Assembly (NCBI RefSeq): GCF_004138165.1
Contig: NZ_RYFF01000028.1
Location: 16,817 to 80,816 of the forward strand
Origin: Candidatus Chloroploca sp. Khr17
Lineage (GTDB): Bacteria > Chloroflexota > Chloroflexia > Chloroflexales > Chloroflexaceae
Direction: 5' to 3'
Length of the DNA stretch: 64,000 nt
Shown here piece by piece: positions 27,523 through 36,413 of this stretch. The notes beneath the pieces were generated by a model. That model was given only the letters and a program-made list of their open reading frames with translations. It had not been told where the DNA came from and ran no database searches. The position numbers were made by a program, and so were the translations under genes. Position 1 is the stretch's first letter. The number at the start of each line of letters is the position of its first letter.

Positions 27523-28143
27523 TCAACCACGCTCCTCTCCTTCCCATCCGGTCACGTCGGCCAGTCGCCGCAGTTCATCAGGCAGGCAGAGCGGCTCAAG
27601 TGAGCAGTCACGGCATTTCGCACGCTTGTCAGTTGGCGGCGGCAGCACACCCAGCGCTGCGAGGCGATGTGCCTCAGCGGTGAGTTGCTCAACCTCAGTA
27701 CGCAGTTCACAAGTAAAGATAACTTCTTCCCGTCGGCGCGTGGCAAACGAAAAAATATATCCTTTTTCGATCTTTGTACCAGTGCGCTCTTCAAGACACA
27801 TTGCTTGGGCGCAAAGCTGAATATGATCGTTGCGCCAACGGCCCGGACGACCTTTTTTATACTCGACCGGATAGAGTGTACCATCCTTGAACTCAACCAG
27901 ATCGCAAAAGCCAGCCACGCTCAAGCGCTCGCTCCACACATAGACGCGGCGTTCTTGCACGGCTTCGCTAAGCCAGGTCGTGCCGCCGAGGTCAACACCC
28001 TGATGGCGTAGCAATCCTTCGACGACATGTTCGTTGTACAGCATTTCAGCCTGAATAAACTCATAGCCGAAACGACGTGGGCAATACGCCAGCGCATTGA
28101 GCATCGCCAACGGAATATGCTCAGGCGGCCCAATTATGCTCAT
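27523..28143 (-). CDS. cas4: CRISPR-associated Cas4 exonuclease
   Basis: A 206-residue RecB-family nuclease with an iron-sulfur cluster. C21 (AYCPRRFGYEF) and the C-terminal CRDCSLEPLC supply the four cluster cysteines; VEFKDGTLYPVEYKKGR carries the RecB D-ExK motif. Cas4 trims prespacers and helps choose PAM and orientation. Its start overlaps the cas6 stop by four bases, indicating translational coupling. Confidence 0.95.
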   Translation of the reverse strand: MSIIGPPEHIPLAMLNALAYCPRRFGYEFIQAEMLYNEHVVEGLLRHQGVDLGGTTWLSEAVQERRVYVWSERLSVAGFCDLVEFKDGTLYPVEYKKGRPGRWRNDHIQLCAQAMCLEERTGTKIEKGYIFSFATRRREEVIFTCELRTEVEQLTAEAHRLAALGVLPPPTDKRAKCRDCSLEPLCLPDELRRLADVTGWEGEERG

Positions 28144-28967
28144 CGTATTGCCTCTCGCTCAAATAAGCGGCGACACAACCCCATGCCACGTGCGGTCTTC
28201 ATGCCAACACCAAGAAAAAGGGCTGCATCGGCCAGCAAACAGAGCAAGCGCGCCTGCGCGGGGTCACGCGGCAACTCATAGGCACAGACACCAACAAAGC
28301 CCTTTTGCGGCCCTTTGCCCAGATCAATCTCGGTTGACTCAGCGTGATACCGCGTCACAACCGTCTCATTGATTGCCAGCTTGAGCAACGCTAGATCAAG
28401 CTCAAGCGGCGCAGGAGCCAATTCGTTCCACCGTTTCGCCAGACTAGGAAAGATCAGGGCCGGATCGGGCAACAGCGCAAGGCGAGGTCGGCCATCGGCG
28501 CGGCTACCCTGACCGATCACGGTTGCACTGGCAAATTCCAGGATAACCGTATGGGCTGGCTCAGCACGCGAATGAAGCTCGGCAAAGCTACTATAGCCAG
28601 CCCAGGAATGGCCCTTCGGAGCAGGCGTGCCAATGACATCGCCAAGGCGCAGACGAGCCTGACCAAGCCGCAACGGAGCCTCACCGGGCATCTGGCGCAA
28701 CAACGCCTGCACAAATGGCTGGAACAGCTCCGCCTGCAACAGCGAAACCCGCAACTCCACGGGCACGCGCTGACCACGCGACAGCAACGCAACCGTATAC
28801 GGCTTACTTTTCGCTTCAGCGTGCAACTGCACCGCCAATTCTGGCTCAACCTGGCGCACCAGATCCAGAAACAGCGCCTGCGCGCCGTGACCCTGCGGTC
28901 GCAGCGACGACCCGCCCTCGGGGTAAAGTGTCATAACAAAAGCGTAGAGGTCGGGAAAGTCGTTCAT
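28140..28967 (-). CDS. cas6: CRISPR RNA endoribonuclease Cas6
   Basis: A 275-residue RAMP protein. The C terminus has the glycine-rich loop GVGMKTARGMGLCRRL that defines Cas6. It would cut the repeat RNA at the base of its hairpin to release the 8-base handle. It lies between cas3' and cas4 in the operon, overlapping cas4. The possible catalytic histidine is in the N-terminal half (for example VQLHAEAKSKPYTVALL); I cannot assign it with certainty. Confidence 0.92.
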   Translation of the reverse strand: MNDFPDLYAFVMTLYPEGGSSLRPQGHGAQALFLDLVRQVEPELAVQLHAEAKSKPYTVALLSRGQRVPVELRVSLLQAELFQPFVQALLRQMPGEAPLRLGQARLRLGDVIGTPAPKGHSWAGYSSFAELHSRAEPAHTVILEFASATVIGQGSRADGRPRLALLPDPALIFPSLAKRWNELAPAPLELDLALLKLAINETVVTRYHAESTEIDLGKGPQKGFVGVCAYELPRDPAQARLLCLLADAALFLGVGMKTARGMGLCRRLFEREAIR

Positions 28968-28976
28968 TGTAAATTC

Positions 28977-31349
28977 CTATAAAATGATAGCATCACACGA
29001 TGCTTGACGATCACGCATCTGAAAATGGCCGCGAAGAAGTGCATCAGCATGCCAGACAGCAGAGCCGATCACAGCACTGTATAAAACACTACTTCCATCA
29101 GCAAAAATAATATCAATAGGAATACTATATATTGACGTATTACGTATAGAGGAAATCAGGGCACCTAAGTCATCTTTTGGGACAATTAACAACGTTAAAT
29201 AGAGTTGATATATAGCTTCACGCAACGTAGGTAACATAGGTTCATAGTCGCCGCCTTTTTGTTTAGCGGCAAGTTTCAGTCCACATAACGCAACAGGTCT
29301 ACGACAGTACAGACGCTCGAAGCCACTTTTCTCAATTGATCCAAGCCCAGTTTCTTCAAGCTTAAGTGAAAATTCAATATTCAAACGGGCTGTACGACGT
29401 CGCTGAAGTTGTATATAGAAATCACCTTTTAAATCAGTATTGCCACAGCGAAGAAAATCGCCTCGATCAGCAAAGACATGAAAGTGATAATTTGCAATCA
29501 AATGGAGAATATCATACGTATTAAACATCTGACTGGAGAAGAGACGATCAGGATCATAAATTACAGCGACAGGGCCACTAAATGAGTCACGGAAAGCAAA
29601 GAGCGATTTAGTCAGATAATACTGACTCAAGATGAATTTATTTAATCCAGCGCGACGAGTTGGGTCATTAACAACTGCATCGATAAACTCATGCGCATAT
29701 TGCGGAGTGCATGAGATTTGCTTGCCAGCAGACGATTGAAGCTGTGAGAAATAATTCGCCAGATTCGCCACTAGTGTTTTCCTATGCCAGCCATTTTTGT
29801 CCCATTTCTCGCTATCTTTTGCAAGCACCCATCGCTCACGCGCCTCAAATGAATAAGCAAAGATCTGTAGACTTTTGATTCCTTGCCGATTATTTGGTGC
29901 AAAGACGCTTCTCATACGTTCGACAAGCCGTTCGATCTCCTCGGTCTGTTGCTCTGGTGAAAGCATCTGGCTTAGTTTGTAGACAGGATAAAAGGCCTCA
30001 ACCATACCGTGAATGCGCATATACGACCCAAGTGAATGTTTGGGTGGCAGCGTATCAAGTCCATTGAGTACATCGCGAAAGCTACGACGTGATAGAGTTT
30101 GCCCATCATATATTTGCAGTGATTGGGCTACATCTAGACTTACCAGTGCCACGGCATGGCTGAGATGATAGCATTCGGGCTTTCCCAGAATTCGCCCTGC
30201 GCGACCAATTCGCTGGATCAGTTCATCACGATAGCGACACTCACACACTATGAAGTCAATATTTTGACGTGGTTTATCGCGATCAAAGTTATAGCCGATA
30301 TCTACCACTGGTGTAGCCAGCAACAATTGATGGCGCAATGCCTGTATTCGTTGTGCAGATGGCTCTGGCCCGGTAATACGGCATATATCCAACCCTCGGA
30401 GCAGATCAAACACTTCATTAATCCGCGCCAGACTGTTGCTGATAATCGCACCATCATAATTAGCCTGTAACCACTGCTCCAACTGAGAGCGATGCTGGCT
30501 GAGCCATTCGTCAAGTGATGAACTAGAGATCTCTAGCTCAAGCTCTGATAAAGTCTGTACTGACTGATAAGCACCGCTTTCATCAACTTCATTGTCAGGA
30601 CTGACATGAATCCAACGATTACCAAGGACAGTTGTCAAGTATGACTCAACCTGGGGATTGGGTGTTGCCGATAGAATGCAAACTTTGCGGCCTTGATCAA
30701 AATAACCAAACTCCTGCCAGAAAGTCAGGAAGCAGAGAAATGAGACCAGTTGTTTCTCATCATAGTAATGAAACTCATCAATGACCACATACCAAAAAGT
30801 CTGGAGCGTCGCGATAAAGAGATTACGCCTATCGTGGTTTCCATAGTAAAAGAACAGCATGTAATGGAAGATGTCCGGGTTGACGACGATAATAAATGGC
30901 AAATTGCGCTGATCATCGGGAGAAATTCCAAGCTCACGACAAAACTCTAGTGGATTCTGCAAGAGTCGATAAAGTTTCTCGCCATTTCGATCAGGTATAG
31001 CTAGATCTACTCCAAGGCTTCTTATAACCTTCGCATTGACTTCGATTATTCGAAAGCACAGGTTATGTTGAGTGACAAAAGCCTGAATATCATCAACATG
31101 CTGGTGGATAAGCGCGTTTGTGGGAGCAATAAAGAGCACATTATGATGATGGCCGTTTATTGCGAAAAGATGAAGTAAGCTGGCCCGTGTCTTCCCAGTG
31201 CCTGTGTTGTAGCTATTCACGACCAACGAGGCCTGTTCTAAAGCGATTGCTGTACGCAGTTGATGGTAGAGCAACTGTGTTCCTGGCAGCGGCCCGAATG
31301 CCTCCTTGGGAGCCAGTTTTTCAAATTGGGCGCTAAGATGAATAGTCAT
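28977..31349 (-). CDS. cas3: Cas3' helicase of type I-D (no HD domain)
   Basis: A 790-residue superfamily 2 helicase. Walker A is NTGTGKT (about 48-54), motif II is DEFH (191-194), motif III SAT (227-229) and motif VI QRIGRAGR (379-386). No HD nuclease domain is present; in type I-D the HD domain is on Cas10d, as found here. Base composition is visibly lower in GC than the flanking housekeeping genes. The start overlaps the csc1 stop by four bases. It unwinds target DNA after Cascade binding. Confidence 0.94.
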   Translation of the reverse strand: MTIHLSAQFEKLAPKEAFGPLPGTQLLYHQLRTAIALEQASLVVNSYNTGTGKTRASLLHLFAINGHHHNVLFIAPTNALIHQHVDDIQAFVTQHNLCFRIIEVNAKVIRSLGVDLAIPDRNGEKLYRLLQNPLEFCRELGISPDDQRNLPFIIVVNPDIFHYMLFFYYGNHDRRNLFIATLQTFWYVVIDEFHYYDEKQLVSFLCFLTFWQEFGYFDQGRKVCILSATPNPQVESYLTTVLGNRWIHVSPDNEVDESGAYQSVQTLSELELEISSSSLDEWLSQHRSQLEQWLQANYDGAIISNSLARINEVFDLLRGLDICRITGPEPSAQRIQALRHQLLLATPVVDIGYNFDRDKPRQNIDFIVCECRYRDELIQRIGRAGRILGKPECYHLSHAVALVSLDVAQSLQIYDGQTLSRRSFRDVLNGLDTLPPKHSLGSYMRIHGMVEAFYPVYKLSQMLSPEQQTEEIERLVERMRSVFAPNNRQGIKSLQIFAYSFEARERWVLAKDSEKWDKNGWHRKTLVANLANYFSQLQSSAGKQISCTPQYAHEFIDAVVNDPTRRAGLNKFILSQYYLTKSLFAFRDSFSGPVAVIYDPDRLFSSQMFNTYDILHLIANYHFHVFADRGDFLRCGNTDLKGDFYIQLQRRRTARLNIEFSLKLEETGLGSIEKSGFERLYCRRPVALCGLKLAAKQKGGDYEPMLPTLREAIYQLYLTLLIVPKDDLGALISSIRNTSIYSIPIDIIFADGSSVLYSAVIGSAVWHADALLRGHFQMRDRQASCDAIIL

Positions 31350-32107
31350 GGCAGTTTGTCTACTCCAAAATGCATATCAGCTGGCAGCAAAACGCCACCA
31401 GTAAGCTTGTATCCACGACATGCAATACGGGCATTTCGTGCTAACTGAGCAGGCGGCACATTAAGCAGATCACAGGCAATTAGACGTACATCAGGCGGCA
31501 AATCAGCAATAGTGAGCAAGCCACAAAACCCACTGCTAGCCTCTGCATCTCTGATAAAGTGGTGCTCTGTTGTAATACGTGCTTTGCTCATAAACTTGCC
31601 CAATCGGATATAGCTTGGTAGTGCTACTTCGTTCGTGCTGATAACATAAAATGTCGCTTGGGTGCCAATACCTAGCATACGGATGCGCCCTACCTGCGGA
31701 CGGTTCTCGACCCGAACCTTGCGCCCGCGTTCGCCCTCACGTTCAACAATAAACCATGCAGCAGAGCGTTTTTCAGCCCACGCCCCATCTGGCTTTGTCA
31801 CCAGCGCATTGTTGCCCATCGCATACCAATAGGTATCTGGTTGAGCATTAAACCAACCCACTACAAAGCGCGGTTCACCTACAATTGCAGCTGGAGTTAC
31901 GTAGATGCCTCGTTCATTCAATTTGCCTAAGTCAACCTTATAGTGGATGCTACCATCATTAAAATAAGGCGACTGGCAAAATTGCAAGGCATAGGTTAGC
32001 GCATAGTTGCCGATGAATGGCTCGGTTTGGTAGAAGTTGCTGATCTCGCGGGAACTAAAAAAGGTGTTCTCCAGCAGCGTCAGCTCACAACGGTAAATAT
32101 GCGGCAT
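31346..32107 (-). CDS. csc1: Type I-D Cascade subunit Csc1 (Cas5)
   Basis: A 253-residue RAMP protein beginning MPHIYRCELTLLENTFFSSREISNFYQTEP, which matches the Csc1 N terminus of type I-D systems (IYRCEL...REIG.LYETEP). It caps the crRNA 5' handle in the complex. It lies 8 bases after csc2 and overlaps cas3'. Confidence 0.93.
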   Translation of the reverse strand: MPHIYRCELTLLENTFFSSREISNFYQTEPFIGNYALTYALQFCQSPYFNDGSIHYKVDLGKLNERGIYVTPAAIVGEPRFVVGWFNAQPDTYWYAMGNNALVTKPDGAWAEKRSAAWFIVEREGERGRKVRVENRPQVGRIRMLGIGTQATFYVISTNEVALPSYIRLGKFMSKARITTEHHFIRDAEASSGFCGLLTIADLPPDVRLIACDLLNVPPAQLARNARIACRGYKLTGGVLLPADMHFGVDKLP

Positions 32108-32115
32108 GGCAACCT

Positions 32116-33096
32116 CTATGCATTATTTGGAAGACCACGACCATAACTGAGTATCGTTTCGCGCAAATCATTGCGAAGCGTCTCTTCATTACCATAGAGA
32201 TCGCCTAATTCTGCGACTATACTGCTCACTGTATCGGCATCAAGCATCGTCACCTGCCCAAGCACACGCTTACGGAGTGCCTGAGCTGCATCACGCACTG
32301 CTTGCACTGCTGTTGTGTCATGCAATGGGAAATCAAGATCAGCGTTGCCACCACGCAGCAGATCATAGCTCTGTTGGGTCAGTTCCAAGTTACTGAAAAG
32401 CTCACAATCGCTGAAAGCAATGCCTACAAGTAGGTTGCGCACCTTTCCGATCCGCGAAGAAATTGCCCCATAGCGAGTAGAGCGAAGCACATTGCCTAGA
32501 GCGTAACGAAATTCACCTGGGGTCAGGTCACGCATTGTCTCAATATCGAGAAAGAGCGATTCGGGCCGAACATATTCATCAGAACCCAGCCCCGTCATGC
32601 GTTTGCCCTGCTCACTATAGGGCGTACTGTTATCAAAAGGCGCATTAAACATCTTGGTATCAGTAATCAGCTGAGCTGGATGCAGGCTAAAGGCATCATC
32701 AGTGATAATTCGCGAGCGTTGCGCACCGCCGCCACCTGCTGCATACCCGTAAATCATACAATCCATACACTTCTCGCACGGGTTGTTCGTGTTTAGTGAG
32801 CAGACACCGTCCTTAGTAGCAAAGAGCAGATCGAAACGGCGCAACAATTCGCGACCTGTACGCCGTTCAACAGCAGTCTGTTTACGCTTACTGATAACTA
32901 CACGTTGCACTACCGGACTATCGGCATTACCGCCTGCATGTACGAATTCTTTATTGAGTGGTTCACCACTGCCCTCAGTACGAAAGATTGCTTCAGATTC
33001 AACTCGACGAACGATGAGCAGGCTAACGTACTTACCTCGTGGGCTGTTGCTATAGCTCTGGAGCAGGTGATCAGCGTAGCGATTGAGAGTATTCAT
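32116..33096 (-). CDS. csc2: Type I-D Cascade backbone subunit Csc2 (Cas7)
   Basis: A 326-residue protein that lines the crRNA. Hallmarks of Csc2 are KYVSLLIVRRVESEAIFRTEG near the N terminus and the cysteine-bearing NPCEKCMDCMIYGYAAG in the middle, followed by SRIITDDAFSL. It is one of the genes that define subtype I-D. It lies 25 bases downstream of cas10d. Confidence 0.95.
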   Translation of the reverse strand: MNTLNRYADHLLQSYSNSPRGKYVSLLIVRRVESEAIFRTEGSGEPLNKEFVHAGGNADSPVVQRVVISKRKQTAVERRTGRELLRRFDLLFATKDGVCSLNTNNPCEKCMDCMIYGYAAGGGGAQRSRIITDDAFSLHPAQLITDTKMFNAPFDNSTPYSEQGKRMTGLGSDEYVRPESLFLDIETMRDLTPGEFRYALGNVLRSTRYGAISSRIGKVRNLLVGIAFSDCELFSNLELTQQSYDLLRGGNADLDFPLHDTTAVQAVRDAAQALRKRVLGQVTMLDADTVSSIVAELGDLYGNEETLRNDLRETILSYGRGLPNNA

Positions 33097-33121
33097 TGAG
33101 CGGACTCCCTTCTAAGATAGG

Positions 33122-33580
33122 CTAGGCATCTCCATTGTCGGCATCGGCGGGAATATTTGTAAGCTCACCTTTATCAGCAGTTTCACTAATTTTGCGAGGA
33201 ATCTGCTCACGCATGTAAAACATGTAAGTCGAACGGAGCAATTTTTCATCGCTCAGTAGACGCGCCGGACTGTTACCATATACATTGGCATATATACCAG
33301 TGTAAAAAACATCGACGAACTCTTTAATCGCCTCCCACTTGGTACGTCCGGGCTTATAGTGCTCATCAGCAACTCGCTCTAAATACGCAAAAATATCTTC
33401 CACAGTCGCCGCCTTTAAGGCTTCCGTATCATGCTCTGTGGCTTTGCTACGCTGCGCAAATTTACGCAAAACTTCATCAAGCGCTGTCATGAGTGAATGT
33501 TTAGTGAGTGTACGACCAATGAGCCGGTGCTTCCATGCAATCTGCGCCAGATGACGCATATGAGTACTAAGTTGCTCCAT
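33122..33580 (-). CDS. cas11d: Predicted Cas11d small subunit from an internal start in cas10d
   Basis: The last 152 codons of cas10d can be translated alone from an ATG (MEQLSTHMRHLAQIAWKHRL) that is preceded by AAAGGAA at a spacing of 8-9 bases, a better ribosome site than the one at cas10d itself. In characterised type I-D systems a separate Cas11d subunit is made by internal initiation within cas10d, so a site here is expected. The product is alpha-helical, as small subunits are. The start is inferred from sequence only. Confidence 0.65.
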   Translation of the reverse strand: MEQLSTHMRHLAQIAWKHRLIGRTLTKHSLMTALDEVLRKFAQRSKATEHDTEALKAATVEDIFAYLERVADEHYKPGRTKWEAIKEFVDVFYTGIYANVYGNSPARLLSDEKLLRSTYMFYMREQIPRKISETADKGELTNIPADADNGDA

Positions 33581-36022
33581 AAACCCTGTTCCTTTGCTAT
33601 GTGCCAGGCGTTCAACTGCATGAAACACCTCCCGTGATATATTGATCAGCATCCATTCGGCATTGTGAGAATCTCGAGCATGACCCTCGATTAGCTTCTC
33701 TGTTGCGTAAAAAATTCCAAGTGGATGATAAGCTAGTGCTTCCACTAATGACAGTAGTGGATCATCTTTGCCGCCTCCTGTTTGCCGTTTGATCGTGTAC
33801 AGATCTTGCATTTGCTCCCAAAGCAGCTTTAGCGAGGCCTGACCAGTCTTAGGAAACTGATAATAGCTTGTGGCCTCAATAAGCCCTCGACAAGCTAATG
33901 GAGTCATATCAGTTGTCAGATCTCCTATGCTATCCTGACTAAATGGAACCACTGAATTAGCGCTAAGGATCACACGACAACCAAAATAGCGTTGAAGAAT
34001 GAGTGCATACTCCAAGGCAAAGAGGAAGCGCTCAGTATCAGTTTTACCCGCCGGATTGAGCGGAAAGATTAACAGGTTACCCAGCAAGGCTTCAGCATAA
34101 CTGGGCAGATAGACGCCGAAAGTATGAGGCTTTTCGGCTTTGGTACGAGTCAGCATAGGTGCTGTGATGCGTTGCTCTGTTGTATAACGACGCATTGCTC
34201 GGTCGCCATCAAGCCAGAGCGCTCGACTATCTTCCCGCTTCAACTCTTTTAGCACTTGTCGCAAACCCTCGATAAACGGCTTGGTGAAAAAGGTGTACGG
34301 ATATAAATGTAAGTAGACTGTATGCTCGCCGCGAATCTCTTCATAGCTGAGCCGCTCAACCAGATACTGTGTCTGGCAGAGCACACAGATATTTTTCTTT
34401 GGCTCGCCTTGCCCCCCACGCAACCGGTTCGAAAAAGTCTGCACTGAAATATCCGAGCGCACATCCGCTGACATCCAGGGCATTGTCGGAAAATCATCAC
34501 TGCACTGAACGCACTGTTTATGCTGATGTGCCACATAGCGCATCAGACTACCCGCATCACTCCCCTCGCGACCCTGTGAACCAAACAATGCATGTCGCTC
34601 TAGATATGTAGTAAATATTGGTACACGCGGATCATCGCTGGATCTATCAGCAAGCAAGATCTGTCCATCTTTTAACAAATTTGTCTTGACAATCTCTTCA
34701 CTCAGAGGCAGATCGCGTGCTAGTACATATGCACGATCCATGCGCGCATCAAAGAAAGCCAGGACGCGACGCTGTTCGGCTGAGATTTCGAGTACATCGT
34801 AAATTCGCTCCCAGGGTTGTGGGATGGCTTTGGCAAAATGATCGTTCAGGAAGATAAAATAGCTACGAATGAGTTCGCCAATGCGCAGTTGAGCGTCACT
34901 TTGTGCGATGGGATGTCCTTCAAGCAATGCTTCAACATCGGGTACAGCCTCAGGGAACTGAGCAGCGTTTTTGGTAAAACCAGTTTTCGTTCGCAATCTT
35001 GCTTTCTGTGCTAGTTCCTCAGGCTTAAAGGTTCGCCGCTGCACGATGGCATAGATGGCATTCCAGATGTCAGAGAATGAGAGGCCCAAAGCAAGGCATT
35101 TGGCATCGACTTTGATCCCTAGCGGACGAACTTCGATGAATTCATCGAACTTAATACCTGTCATACGTACTAGTTCGTCAACTGCACGAGCCGCTATGCG
35201 CAATCGATCTCCATTATCAATCCGTGGCTCTTTCCCCCGTTGCACCAGATAAACAACTCCTTCAGGATAGATTAAAAGCGGGAGCAGACCATAACGCTCA
35301 TTCAACTCTATACTAATTGCATTGTGCAGCATATTGGTTAATGCTCCACGCGATTCGTCGAGACGGTGTGTAAAAAACGTATATTGAACTTCATAATTTA
35401 ATGCAAAAGCATTGAGTTGAGAAAGAAAGCTTTGTTTATGATGTTGCTCATCAAGTGTGTGTGAGAGATCAAGGATGTCAACGGCTTTAATTAATTGTAA
35501 TAACGTTAACACTCGCTCAAGCCCCAAACCATAGTGAGCGCTATCACGCACAATTAGAGTCTCACCATGCACTGGTGTATGCCCTCCATGCCCACGAGCA
35601 AGCGTAGTAACATCGCTTAGATACTCGCGATACTGCAAAAAAAACTGATCCAGTCCAAAGCGAGTAATCTGTGCAACTACTTGCTCAGGAACGGCATCCC
35701 GATTTAAACCCTGACTATTGTCCAGAAGCTTATTAATGTCATGAATTGTATAAGCAGTAAAAAGAACTTTTACCTCATGCTCAGGCAAGCTAAAAAGATG
35801 AGCTAGCTGATCCAGTACAAAAATTCCATCAAGAATATGTGCATAGAGACTTTGTCCAAGTTTATTTCCATACTGTAAATACCGATCCTCTTTTAAGATT
35901 ATTAGATGCTGATTTGCCACCATTTTGAGAAAGTCAGTAAGGGTATTAGACTGACTGCGTCCGAGCACAGCGTCGAGCATAGCCAGCAGATCGAGTTCAT
36001 CTTGAGGAGGAGGTTTATTCAT
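33122..36022 (-). CDS. cas10d: Type I-D large subunit Cas10d (Csc3) with HD nuclease domain
   Basis: A protein of about 966 residues from the preferred start MNKPPPQDELDLLAML; a longer 980-residue version starting in MILYNVV is possible but would overlap the small upstream frame more. The N-terminal HD domain is visible (FTAYTIHDINKLLD, then ARGHGGHTPVHGE) and would be the DNA-cutting nuclease of the system. A zinc-finger pair CVQCSDDF...CVLCQTQY lies near the middle. The C-terminal region carries the internal Cas11d start. It is the first of the cas genes in the operon. Confidence 0.94.
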   Translation of the reverse strand: MNKPPPQDELDLLAMLDAVLGRSQSNTLTDFLKMVANQHLIILKEDRYLQYGNKLGQSLYAHILDGIFVLDQLAHLFSLPEHEVKVLFTAYTIHDINKLLDNSQGLNRDAVPEQVVAQITRFGLDQFFLQYREYLSDVTTLARGHGGHTPVHGETLIVRDSAHYGLGLERVLTLLQLIKAVDILDLSHTLDEQHHKQSFLSQLNAFALNYEVQYTFFTHRLDESRGALTNMLHNAISIELNERYGLLPLLIYPEGVVYLVQRGKEPRIDNGDRLRIAARAVDELVRMTGIKFDEFIEVRPLGIKVDAKCLALGLSFSDIWNAIYAIVQRRTFKPEELAQKARLRTKTGFTKNAAQFPEAVPDVEALLEGHPIAQSDAQLRIGELIRSYFIFLNDHFAKAIPQPWERIYDVLEISAEQRRVLAFFDARMDRAYVLARDLPLSEEIVKTNLLKDGQILLADRSSDDPRVPIFTTYLERHALFGSQGREGSDAGSLMRYVAHQHKQCVQCSDDFPTMPWMSADVRSDISVQTFSNRLRGGQGEPKKNICVLCQTQYLVERLSYEEIRGEHTVYLHLYPYTFFTKPFIEGLRQVLKELKREDSRALWLDGDRAMRRYTTEQRITAPMLTRTKAEKPHTFGVYLPSYAEALLGNLLIFPLNPAGKTDTERFLFALEYALILQRYFGCRVILSANSVVPFSQDSIGDLTTDMTPLACRGLIEATSYYQFPKTGQASLKLLWEQMQDLYTIKRQTGGGKDDPLLSLVEALAYHPLGIFYATEKLIEGHARDSHNAEWMLINISREVFHAVERLAHSKGTGFMEQLSTHMRHLAQIAWKHRLIGRTLTKHSLMTALDEVLRKFAQRSKATEHDTEALKAATVEDIFAYLERVADEHYKPGRTKWEAIKEFVDVFYTGIYANVYGNSPARLLSDEKLLRSTYMFYMREQIPRKISETADKGELTNIPADADNGDA

Positions 36023-36050
36023 AGGAGTCTCGTGATAGATTATTACAACA

Positions 36051-36200
36051 TTATAGAGGATCACCCAACGCCCGATACGTCTCCAACTGATGCTGTGAGA
36101 GCTTCCAGTCCGGCGGCAAGCGCTCGGCTAGTTTTGTTTCAGCTGCAACCTCTGTCGGATCAGCAAGTTTAGAGTGGACTGGAAGCGTTGTAATCTGCAT
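36051..36200 (-). CDS. Small conserved-looking protein upstream of cas10d
   Basis: A 49-residue frame with ATG start and TAA stop: it begins MQITTLPVHSKLADPTEV and contains LAERLPPDWKLSQHQLETYRALG. The sequence is hydrophilic with amphipathic helices and no low-complexity stretch. A GTGAG lies about 8 bases upstream. It ends 28 bases before the cas10d start, in the same direction, so it would be the first gene of the cas transcript. I do not recognise it; it could be a small regulator, an anti-toxin-like peptide or a remnant. Confidence 0.45.
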   Translation of the reverse strand: MQITTLPVHSKLADPTEVAAETKLAERLPPDWKLSQHQLETYRALGDPL

Positions 36201-36361
36201 GGGAATTGCTCACTACGATGATACAAAAAGCAAGGTAAAGCTTCGGTAGTAATTTATTGGGTTGGGCACACCCCAATTATATCGGTGGCATCCCATACGC
36301 CCATGCGCCATGGCTTTATGCCAGTTACAGCTTGCACCATAGCCTGACTCTACTCTAGCAC

Positions 36362-36390
36362 GCTACCCTGCAAAATAGCTGCAGGGTAGC
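36362..36390 (-). terminator. 11-bp hairpin downstream of the WYL regulator gene
   Basis: Perfect arms GCTACCCTGCA / TGCAGGGTAGC with a seven-base loop, 24 bases after the WYL gene stop. There is no U run, so it may be an attenuator or operator and not a full terminator. The 213 bases from 36201 to 36413 should also hold the cas operon promoter; no gene is seen there. Confidence 0.6.
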
Positions 36391-36413
36391 ATCGATCATA
36401 AGTGTTCAGGCAG

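Noticed and set aside
28977..36022. Type III or other type I CRISPR subtype
   Set aside because: Csc1, Csc2, an HD-bearing Cas10d and a Cas3 without an HD domain together define type I-D; no Csm/Cmr or Cas8 genes are present.
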